DNA of 5,333 nt from Candidatus Sulfotelmatobacter sp. Lineage in GTDB: Bacteria; Acidobacteriota; Terriglobia; Terriglobales; Acidobacteriaceae. Below the pieces are notes generated by a model. That model was given only the letters and a program-made list of their open reading frames with translations, was not told where the DNA came from and made no database searches. The stretch covers positions 1 to 5,333 of the forward strand of contig JASHRE010000227.1 in assembly GCA_030037515.1 (NCBI GenBank). The letters run 5' to 3'. The translations under genes were made by a program, and so were the position numbers. Numbering within the stretch: the stretch's first letter is position 1; every line of letters starts with the position of its first letter. Shown in pieces: positions 1 through 5,124 of the stretch.

Positions 1-1
1 C

Positions 2-373
2 GGGCCCGACAGTTCGACTCTGGGATTTGTCAGCACCGAGCAGCAGAAATTCTTCCGTGCCCGCGTCGATCTCCCGGTCACAGTGAAGAATTCCCGGGGC
101 GACGAAATTCAGGTTCGCGGGGTAAATCTGAGCACTGGCGGCATGGGACTGGACGGACTCAAAGAACCTCTACGCTTTTCCGGCATGCTTGAGGTTCAGT
201 TCGCTCTGCCGGAAAGCGACGTGCTGTTTCAAGCCAAGGCCCGGCTGATGTGGGTTGGAGACGATGGGCGCGTCGGCATCCGCTTCGCCGTCATCGAACC
301 GGCACTGTTCGAACAGTTGCAGCACTGGTGCAATCGCAAGATGACGGACGAAGGCTGGGAATTTTCGGAATAG
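2..373 (+). CDS. PilZ-domain protein, C-terminal part (5' end outside window)
   Basis: The reading frame is open from the first bases of the window to the TAG at 371-373, so the gene starts upstream; the GTG at 83 is internal because the domain begins before it. The visible 123 residues carry a PilZ fold, a cytoplasmic c-di-GMP receptor module. The N-terminal binding loop reads QKFFRARVDLPV (codons 44-79) and the second motif reads NLSTGG (codons 125-142), which fits D/NxSxxG. The RxxxR motif is incomplete: the expected first Arg is Gln (codon 44-46, CAG), while the second Arg (codon 56-58) is present. The protein may therefore bind c-di-GMP weakly or not at all. It ends about 180 bp from the convergent large c-di-GMP enzyme, which carries its own intact PilZ domain. 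I cannot tell whether other domains precede this one. The PilZ assignment is strong; ligand binding is uncertain. Confidence 0.5.
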   Translation, partial: GPDSSTLGFVSTEQQKFFRARVDLPVTVKNSRGDEIQVRGVNLSTGGMGLDGLKEPLRFSGMLEVQFALPESDVLFQAKARLMWVGDDGRVGIRFAVIEPALFEQLQHWCNRKMTDEGWEFSE

Positions 374-426
374 AGAGCCTCCAAACGCCGGGTGGGGCAC
401 GCAACATCGCCCACTCCACAAATTCT

Positions 427-475
427 GTCATCCTAAGAGCCGCGTATTTTTGCGGATCGAGCGATCTATGCATCG
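427..475 (+). repeat. Hairpin-forming intergenic repeat, copy A
   Basis: Between the two convergent genes, GAGCCGC (437-443) and GCGGATC (452-458) form a 7-bp stem with one mismatch around a T-rich loop (444-451). It is flanked by GTCATCCTAAGA on the left and GATCTATGCATCG on the right. The layout resembles a dispersed intergenic repeat of acidobacterial genomes (consensus like TCATCCTGAG...GAAGGATCTATGC), recalled from memory and not checked. A second, diverged copy lies in inverted orientation just downstream. The stem with its T-run could help terminate transcription of the upstream PilZ gene. Confidence 0.5.
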
Positions 476-483
476 TGCCGCCG

Positions 484-527
484 ACGAAAAGTATGGATCC
501 TTCGCGGGCAAAATGCGCCGCTCAGCA
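484..527 (-). repeat. Hairpin-forming intergenic repeat, copy B (inverted)
   Basis: Read on the minus strand, this stretch gives CTGAGCGGCGCATTTTGCCC followed by GCGAAGGATCCATAC. This aligns with copy A over the hairpin (GCG, T-rich loop, GC) and over the GATCTATGC-like tail, with gaps and several mismatches. On the plus strand, GCGGGC (504-509) and GCGCCGC (515-521) make a short stem with one bulge. Together the copies form an inverted pair in the convergent intergenic gap, where a bidirectional terminator would be useful. The assignment rests on similarity to copy A seen by eye. Confidence 0.5.
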
Positions 528-555
528 AGAGAGAGCTCCGCGGCTACAGACGCTA

Positions 556-3348
556 TTACCGTTTCAGCAGATTCTCGAAATAGCGGCTGTTGTAATATGC
601 CGTCGTTTTCTGAACGAATTCCAGAACCTTGAACATGCGCTCGCGGCCGTCACGATTCACTTCTTTGAACTGCACCGCAACTCCCGAGCCCGGTTCGAGC
701 CTGGCAACTACGCCTTCCGCCGAAAGATTAGCGTCATCCATCGAGAACGCAAGCTTGACTCTGCTGCCCAGGGAGAGAATCGCACTGGTTTCGATGTAGC
801 ATCCGCCCATGCTGATGTCGGTCAGATTGGCGAATACTGGTGCCGTTCCACCTTCAGTTTGGAGCTCAATGGCGACGCGGCAATTCAGCCGGGGATGCAC
901 GCGCCGGTCTTTGTAAGTCAGCTGCTTCTGCTTTTCGATATACATCCGTCGATCAGCTTCCGACAGTAATTGCTCCGCGTCTTTCCCATCTTCGGGATAG
1001 ACCGCGCGGCCGACGCTGAGCGACAAAATTTCTTCGCCGCAGACTTCCGCTCCCGCCTGCCGAGCCAGCGCGCCCATCTGATCCGACCTTTTCTTCGCCG
1101 CCTCTGCGCCGAGTCCAGGGGCGATGACGACGAATTCGTCGCCGCCCATGCGCGCGACGTAATCGTACTCGCGGCAACTGTCTTTCAAAGCCTGCGCAAA
1201 CAGCCGCAACACGCGGTTGCCTTCGAGATGGCCAAAGCGGTCGTTGATCTGCTTGAAACCGTCCATGTCCGAAACCATGACGGTGAGCGTCGTGTTGTCG
1301 CGCTTGCAGCGGGCAAGTTCGCGATCCAGTTGCAGGAACAGCGATCGTGCATTCGGCAATCCGGTCAGATAATCGGTGGTGGCGGAGTTTTCAGCTTGTT
1401 GATACTTGAGGGCGTTTTCGATCGCCAGCGCCATTTTGCCGCTCACAGCCAGCAGAATGCGCAAGTGATCGGAAGTAAAACCGTCGCGCTCGCCGCGATA
1501 AAGCGCCAGCACGCCGATCACTCCGGCTACGCCCTCAAGCGGGACAGCCAACGCGGAGCGCAGTGTGCTGAATTTCGAAGGATCGTTTAAATATCCCGGC
1601 TCGACCGACGGATTGCCGTTGATGATTGGCTTGCGATTCTGCGCGACCCATCCCGAGAGTCCTTGCCCGATCGGAATGCGCAACGAGGAGAACAGCCGGT
1701 AGTTATCGCCATTCACGTATTCTGGAACCAGTTCCTCATCGCGCCGCACATAAATCGCGATGGCGTCGTAAGGGACCATCGGCTTCAGCTTGACCGAAAA
1801 CACCGAAAGCGTTTCGCCCAGGCTAAGCGAAGCTCCCAAGTCCTGGCTCAGTTCGAAAAGCGCCTGAGCCTCCTGGCGGGCTGCCGCAATCGATGACAGG
1901 AAGGTCGTTTCCTTGCCCGCATATTCCTGGGCCGTGGCATTCTCGAATCCCGCGGCAGGTTCGAGCCCGCGTTCGATTTTGATCGCGGTTGAGAGCGGGC
2001 CATTCGAATCCTCCCGCGATTTTGCCTGCGCCAGCCGTTCCAGCTGTTCGTATCGTCTCTGCAGAATTTCGACGACTTTGGGATCAAACGATTTCCCCGA
2101 TTCCGCCGCCAGCTTCTGCATCACTTCGCGCAGCGGCAGGGCCCGCCGATATTGGCGGTCCGACGCCAGTGCATCGAGGTAATCGACCGCGGAAAGAATC
2201 CGCGCTCCGATGGGAATCTCTGCGCCCTCGAGCCCGAGAGGGTATCCTGAACCATCCCACTTCTCATGGTGAGCACGGACAATCGGCACCACCGGATATG
2301 GGAAGCGCACCCGCTCCAGAATTTCCGCGCCGACCAGCGTGTGGATCTTCATTTTTTCGAATTCTTCCGGAGTCAGACGTCCCGGCTTCGAAATGATGTG
2401 CTCCGGTACGGCCAGCTTTCCGATGTCATGCAGGAGCGCAGCAGCGTGTAGCGCTTCCAATTCCGGTCCGCTCACGCCCAGATCTTTCGCCACCTCGATG
2501 GCATAAATGCGTACTCGCTGCAGATGCTCGTGCGTGGTGTGATCCTTGGCTTCAATGGCCAGCGCCAGGGCCTCAATCGTGCGCAGATGAAGGTTCGCCA
2601 TCTCCTCCACGTGGCGCTTCTCATCGTCCAACTTGCCCAGATACAGACGGTAGGACCGATAGATGAGATAAACCGCTGGAACCAGCAACAGCGACGTCTC
2701 CCAGTTGGAAATGTGGTTTAGATACGCGATGCTGCCCGCGATTCCTGCTCCGACCAGGTAATATGGGAACGACCAGAAGTAGCAATCGACGAGGATGCGC
2801 GTGAGCGGCCGCCGCTCGGTCAGCGAAATGACCATGGCGATTGATCCGGCGTTGGCGATGAAGTACACCGTCGCCGCGACGCCCAGCAGCACCGCACGGC
2901 TGTCGAGCAGCAGGTTCGCCAGCGGATGGTGATAGACAAGGTAGGCCAGCGCTGTCGAGATCGCACCGGCGCAGACATTGAACGTCACCTGAATCGCCTG
3001 CGGACTCTCCGGGTACAAGCACTGCGCGAGCATCGAAACCGCGCCCAGAATCAGCGTTTCGGTGAAGCTCAGCTCGATGATTCCGATCAGGATGAAAAGA
3101 AAATTGACGGATAGCGTTCCTGTAATTCCAGGCAGGGTGACTTTCAGACGCGAAGCCAGAATTGCAATTCCGAGATAGCAGATAAATTCGGCGATGTTGC
3201 GGCTGCTCTGGTGGATGCCGCCATACACCAGCACCGCCGTTCCCCCGAGGATGACGACGGCTATGAATAGCTTGGCAGAGATCGACAGTCCTCTCCATGA
3301 CGACGAGCGAGAGGCGCGTCTTCCTTCGATGCGAGTGGCACCGGTCAT
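556..3348 (-). CDS. Membrane-anchored HD-GYP/GAF/GGDEF/PilZ cyclic-di-GMP signalling protein
   Basis: This 930-residue protein combines synthesis, hydrolysis and binding of c-di-GMP. Eight hydrophobic segments lie at about 26-44, 52-66, 76-94, 98-111, 121-139, 152-176, 189-210 and 217-235, forming a membrane sensor of no family I can name. A helical linker leads to an HD-GYP phosphodiesterase with H275, HDIGK (307-311), H336, HHEKWDGSGYP (360-370) and D389xxD392, so its metal site looks complete. A GAF domain spans about 490-650. The GGDEF domain has DYLTGLPN (659-666), metal ligand D694 and an intact GGDEF (735-739). An RxxD inhibitory site (726-729) lies five residues before it. The position equivalent to PleD Asp344 is Asn (N711). 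The C-terminal PilZ domain has RVHPR (816-820) and DISMGG (844-849). ATG 3348 is preferred: a GTG at 3390 would add 14 residues, but its codons are poorer in third-position GC, and neither start has a clear Shine-Dalgarno. The usual GGDEF/HD-GYP order is reversed. Domain calls are strong; net activity is unknown. Confidence 0.5.
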   Translation of the reverse strand: MTGATRIEGRRASRSSSWRGLSISAKLFIAVVILGGTAVLVYGGIHQSSRNIAEFICYLGIAILASRLKVTLPGITGTLSVNFLFILIGIIELSFTETLILGAVSMLAQCLYPESPQAIQVTFNVCAGAISTALAYLVYHHPLANLLLDSRAVLLGVAATVYFIANAGSIAMVISLTERRPLTRILVDCYFWSFPYYLVGAGIAGSIAYLNHISNWETSLLLVPAVYLIYRSYRLYLGKLDDEKRHVEEMANLHLRTIEALALAIEAKDHTTHEHLQRVRIYAIEVAKDLGVSGPELEALHAAALLHDIGKLAVPEHIISKPGRLTPEEFEKMKIHTLVGAEILERVRFPYPVVPIVRAHHEKWDGSGYPLGLEGAEIPIGARILSAVDYLDALASDRQYRRALPLREVMQKLAAESGKSFDPKVVEILQRRYEQLERLAQAKSREDSNGPLSTAIKIERGLEPAAGFENATAQEYAGKETTFLSSIAAARQEAQALFELSQDLGASLSLGETLSVFSVKLKPMVPYDAIAIYVRRDEELVPEYVNGDNYRLFSSLRIPIGQGLSGWVAQNRKPIINGNPSVEPGYLNDPSKFSTLRSALAVPLEGVAGVIGVLALYRGERDGFTSDHLRILLAVSGKMALAIENALKYQQAENSATTDYLTGLPNARSLFLQLDRELARCKRDNTTLTVMVSDMDGFKQINDRFGHLEGNRVLRLFAQALKDSCREYDYVARMGGDEFVVIAPGLGAEAAKKRSDQMGALARQAGAEVCGEEILSLSVGRAVYPEDGKDAEQLLSEADRRMYIEKQKQLTYKDRRVHPRLNCRVAIELQTEGGTAPVFANLTDISMGGCYIETSAILSLGSRVKLAFSMDDANLSAEGVVARLEPGSGVAVQFKEVNRDGRERMFKVLEFVQKTTAYYNSRYFENLLKR

Positions 3349-3664
3349 AGGTTCAGCACACACCGAGGGAGCAACAGCAGGCGCCCACACCTCGGCGACG
3401 GGAGCAAATGGTGTTCCCGAATCCTTAGAGATATCAGTTAAATGGGTTTAGATACAGCAATTTGGAGGGTTTCGCCGAAACTTCAGTAACCCCGTTTTGA
3501 ATCCGAATGGAGGTTGACAAAGGCATCGTCTTTTGCGCGTTTGAAGCCCGGACTATCGCTTGCCGCTGCGGTCAAGTAGCCCCTCCCCGGCAACTAAGAA
3601 AATTACTCCAGTTTGCAAAGGCCCCCTCCACTACTTCTGGCGGTTTCATTTGATTCGCCCCCAA
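3349..3664. other. Gene-free stretch between the signalling gene and the tRNA remnant
   Basis: I see no credible gene here. The part next to the signalling gene should hold its leader and promoter. The best minus-strand candidate is TTGCTG (3455-3460 read in reverse) and TGATAT (3431-3436 in reverse) with an 18-bp spacer, which is weak. A plus-strand TTGACA at 3514-3519 has no matching -10 element. The segment just before 3665 should have carried the promoter of the tRNA, but no convincing one is visible. Confidence 0.5.
3469..3481. promoter_or_regulatory. Palindrome upstream of the signalling gene, possible operator
   Basis: GTTTCG-C-CGAAAC is a perfect 6+1+6 inverted repeat lying about 120 bp before the ATG of the c-di-GMP protein and just upstream of its weak candidate -35 element (3455-3460). 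The position suits a regulator binding site. A palindrome this short can occur by chance, so this is only a candidate. Confidence 0.5.
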
Positions 3665-3706
3665 GCCGGGATGGCAGAACCGGCAGACGCAGCGGACTTA
3701 AAATCC
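3665..3706 (+). pseudogene. Truncated tRNA-Leu(UAA), 5' half only
   Basis: The acceptor strand GCCGGGA (3665-3671), TG, a leucine-type D-arm (3674-3690) and an anticodon loop CTTAAAA (3697-3703) with anticodon TAA at 3699-3701 identify the 5' half of tRNA-Leu(UAA). The anticodon stem GCGGA (3692-3696) pairs with only the first three bases of TCCCG (3704-3708); the last two pairs are C-C and G-G. No variable arm, T-arm (GGTTCGA-like) or returning acceptor TCCCGGC follows. The D-stem also has an A-C mismatch (3676 against 3688). The gene is thus cut at the 3' anticodon stem, a common crossover site of tyrosine integrases, and an integrase remnant follows. It cannot make a working tRNA, so another Leu(UAA) tRNA must exist in the genome. 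Confidence 0.5.
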
Positions 3707-3755
3707 CGTAGACATAACGCTCACTCACAATATCTTGCTGTAAACAATAATCTTA

Positions 3756-3784
3756 TTGACATGTTCTTGAGGCGGGAATAGCTT
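3756..3784 (+). promoter_or_regulatory. Candidate sigma70-type promoter of the integrase
   Basis: TTGACA (3756-3761), a 17-bp spacer and TAGCTT (3779-3784) lie about 55 bp before the integrase ATG. The -35 is perfect and the -10 is poor. The same box pattern, TTGACA-N17-TAGCAT, precedes the antitoxin gene further along the element. Confidence 0.5.
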
Positions 3785-3799
3785 CACATTCACTACACA

Positions 3800-3839
3800 T
3801 TTTCGAGTTCTCGCGCCACTTCGCCCGAGTGAGCGAAAA
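3800..3839 (+). promoter_or_regulatory. Imperfect hairpin abutting the integrase start codon
   Basis: TTTTCG (3800-3805) pairs with CGAAAA (3834-3839) and CTCG (3810-3813) pairs with CGAG (3826-3829), separated by a 4x4 internal loop and capped by a 12-nt loop. The outer arm reaches the A of the ATG, and no strong Shine-Dalgarno is seen, only GAGTGAG. In the transcript this could lower initiation of integrase translation. No function has been shown. Confidence 0.5.
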
Positions 3840-4331
3840 TGACGGAACACCACACGATCCTGGGCGGCAAAGTCCACGTCTACAAACGCCCTAACAGCAG
3901 CTTCTGGCAGTGCTCAAGTTTTTTTGCTGGCAAGAATCACCGAACCACCACGAAAGACGACAGTCTCTCCAGGGCCAAGGAAATCGCCGAGGATTGGTAC
4001 CTGCGACTCCGCGGAAAAGTCCACGACGGAGTGATCAAGAGCGAAAAGACCTTTCGCGAAGTTTCCGAGCACTACCTGCGCGAGTTCGACGTCATGACGC
4101 AAGGGCAACGTAACAAGCGCTACATCGGAAGGCCAGAACTGGCGGTCTAGCAAACGCTTGGTTCCTTTCTTCGGAAGCCTGGGCATCTCCGAAATAACCT
4201 CTGGAAAGATCCAGGAATATCGACTGCACAGACATCAGGAAGCCGATCCCAAGGGAATGAATCATAAGACCGAGTGCTCAATCGTTTGCACATTGAGAAA
4301 TGTGTCACGCCAGATGTGCAATGGTCAATAG
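3839..4331 (+). pseudogene. Tyrosine-type phage integrase remnant (frameshifted, catalytic domain missing)
   Basis: The first 103 codons match the N-terminal arm and core-binding region of a tyrosine recombinase family, with landmarks GGKVHVYKRPNSSFWQC, an AEDWYLRLRGK helix and EKTFREVSEHYLREFD. The frame then ends at a TAG (4148-4150). In the frame starting at 4149 the family sequence resumes as KRLVPFFGSLGISEI followed by SGKIQEYRLHRHQE. A single frameshift between about 4125 and 4150 therefore splits the gene (one extra base or two lost). Past TLRNV (about 4300) the match fades, and a stop comes at 4329-4331. The catalytic domain with its R...HxxR...Y residues is absent from a protein normally several hundred residues long, so the remnant cannot recombine DNA. 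ATG 3839 is the only start, because an in-frame TGA lies at 3830-3832. It sits right after the tRNA-Leu fragment, which it probably targeted. Confidence 0.5.
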
Positions 4332-4343
4332 AAGTTATAGTAA

Positions 4344-4356
4344 ATAAACTGTTTAT
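4344..4356. promoter_or_regulatory. Palindrome 1 upstream of the antitoxin gene
   Basis: ATAAAC-T-GTTTAT is a perfect 6+1+6 inverted repeat in the AT-rich leader of the AbiEi-like gene. AbiEi antitoxins are known to repress their own operon by binding inverted repeats, so this is a candidate operator half. It lies upstream of the -35 rather than over it, and AT-rich DNA yields chance palindromes, so the call is tentative. Confidence 0.5.
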
Positions 4357-4365
4357 ATACATAAA

Positions 4366-4382
4366 ATGAATGAATTATTCAT
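4366..4382. promoter_or_regulatory. Palindrome 2 upstream of the antitoxin gene
   Basis: ATGAAT-GAATT-ATTCAT is a 6+5+6 inverted repeat ending eight bases before the -35 box. Its centre lies about 24 bp, just over two helical turns, from that of palindrome 1. Such spacing would allow two protein dimers on the same face of the DNA. The arms differ in sequence from those of palindrome 1. Confidence 0.5.
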
Positions 4383-4389
4383 AAAATAT

Positions 4390-4418
4390 TTGACATTCTG
4401 GCGCATGAAGAGTAGCAT
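4390..4418 (+). promoter_or_regulatory. Sigma70-type promoter of the antitoxin operon
   Basis: TTGACA (4390-4395), a 17-bp spacer and TAGCAT (4413-4418, four of six consensus bases) form the best promoter in the window. Transcription would start near 4425, at or beside the GGAGG ribosome site (4425-4429), so the leader would be only about 15 nt. The AT-rich DNA immediately upstream could act as an UP element. Confidence 0.5.
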
Positions 4419-4439
4419 GACTGTGGAGGACTAGAGAAG

Positions 4440-5027
4440 ATGCGGACAAGCACACTCGACCATTTGAAACGACGCCTTCGCCCTGGGCGTGTCTACCGCA
4501 GAGAGGACCTTCTGCCTTGGTCCAACAGTGTCGATCGCCACCTCAAAGAACTTACCGGTGACGGGACCCTCCGGAAGCTCCGTAACGGTTTGTACTACAG
4601 CCCTCGAAAATTTGAATTTGGAGAGGCTCCCGCGGACGAGCATGAGCTGGTGAAAGCGTTTTTGAAGACCGACCGTTTTGTTGTGACCTCCCCGAATGCT
4701 TACAACCAGTTGGGACTTGGGACCACCCAGCTCTACAACAAGCGCGTTGTCTACAACCAGAAACGGCATGGGACATTTCCGCTTGGGAATCGCATGGTCA
4801 CGTTCGAACGCCGCGTGAATGTTCCAAGGCGACTCTCTCCCGAGTTTCTGCTGGTCGATCTCGTTAATGAACTAGGCGATCTTTCAGAAGATCGGGACGC
4901 AGTTCTTTCTCGTGTTCGCGAAAAGGCCAAAGAGATGGACCCGAAAAAGCTCTCACGGGCGGTTTCTCTCTACGGCAAATACTCCACGCAGAAAAAGTTT
5001 CAGGAGATGCTGCAACATGCCGCCTGA
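4440..5027 (+). CDS. abiEi: AbiEi-like antitoxin / winged-helix autoregulator (type IV toxin-antitoxin)
   Basis: This 195-residue protein resembles AbiEi-family antitoxins (the DUF6088-like branch). In type IV systems the antitoxin opposes the nucleotidyltransferase toxin AbiEii without stable complex formation and represses its own promoter. Residues 1-55 look like a winged helix: helices around 3-12 and 20-26, a recognition helix near 30-40 (SVDRHLKELTG) and a basic wing GTLRKLRNGLYY (42-53). The middle, about 66-125, is the conserved body (TSPNAYNQLGLGTTQLYNK). The end, about 133-192, is helical and charged. The start is supported by GGAGG ten bases upstream and the promoter at 4390-4418. 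Its last 11 bases overlap the start of an AbiEii-like gene, the usual coupled layout. The gene looks intact, but its partner is broken, so it is an orphan here. An unrelated DNA-binding role is possible. Confidence 0.5.
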   Translation: MRTSTLDHLKRRLRPGRVYRREDLLPWSNSVDRHLKELTGDGTLRKLRNGLYYSPRKFEFGEAPADEHELVKAFLKTDRFVVTSPNAYNQLGLGTTQLYNKRVVYNQKRHGTFPLGNRMVTFERRVNVPRRLSPEFLLVDLVNELGDLSEDRDAVLSRVREKAKEMDPKKLSRAVSLYGKYSTQKKFQEMLQHAA

Positions 5028-5124
5028 TAGCTTTCTGCACGAGAGGAGCGATTTCAAGGCGCTTGTCGAGACCGTTGCCGACAGTGAGAAGATCAATGAT
5101 CCAGCCCTCGTGGAGAAGGACTAC
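5017..5124 (+). pseudogene. abiEii: AbiEii-like nucleotidyltransferase toxin, N-terminal stub
   Basis: The ATG at 5017 overlaps the antitoxin stop by 11 bases and has AGGAG (5002-5006) ten bases upstream, so it would be translationally coupled. The first 36 residues, including SFLHERSDFKALVETVAD and DPALVEKDY, match the start of AbiEii/DUF1814 nucleotidyltransferases, where VEKDY is normally followed by W and then the GGTSL-type active site. After codon 5122-5124 the similarity stops and the frame runs on to a TAG at 5215-5217 through antisense sequence of another gene. The resulting 66-residue product lacks the nucleotide-binding and catalytic residues of a family usually over 250 residues long. 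It cannot be a working toxin of this type. The family call depends on a short stretch but is supported by the antitoxin neighbour. Confidence 0.5.

Larger units (their letters stand above)
3697..5124 (+). mobile_element. Remnant of a tRNA-Leu-integrated element or genomic island
   Basis: The segment begins in the anticodon-loop core of a broken tRNA-Leu and carries a decayed tyrosine integrase reading away from the tRNA, then an AbiE-type toxin-antitoxin pair with a truncated toxin. Its base composition is locally much richer in A+T (about 4332-4400) than the signalling half. tRNA plus integrase plus toxin-antitoxin is a typical island edge. No second copy of the core CTTAAAATCC is visible downstream, so the far boundary is lost or outside the window. 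The right limit given is the breakpoint inside the toxin gene. This is an inference from gene order; the element is certainly not mobile by itself. Confidence 0.5.

Noticed and set aside
250..969. 239-codon plus-strand open frame
   Set aside because: It starts inside the PilZ gene and runs antisense through the PilZ and GGDEF end of the large gene; its composition is that of an antisense shadow and no family is recognisable.
2621..3298. 225-codon minus-strand open frame within the large gene
   Set aside because: It is an out-of-frame shadow over the membrane-segment region; the frame encoding the hydrophobic segments joins directly to the HD-GYP domain and is clearly the real one.
3348..3390. 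GTG at 3388-3390 as the start of the large signalling gene
   Set aside because: It adds 14 residues without domain content, with lower third-position GC than the gene body and no ribosome site. It cannot be excluded, and would give a 944-residue protein.
3514..3542. Plus-strand promoter from TTGACA at 3514-3519
   Set aside because: No -10 box at 16-18 bp spacing (the bases there are GCGTTT-like), and it is over 120 bp from the tRNA start.
3560..3781. 73-codon plus-strand open frame containing AGMAEPADAADLKSR
   Set aside because: This peptide is the well-known spurious translation of a tRNA-Leu gene; the frame simply crosses the tRNA remnant and has no other protein-like feature.
3697..3838. 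Group I intron in tRNA-Leu(UAA)
   Set aside because: The known tRNA-Leu(UAA) introns interrupt the anticodon loop, but here the loop is continuous, and no 3' exon with T-arm and acceptor strand follows before the integrase.
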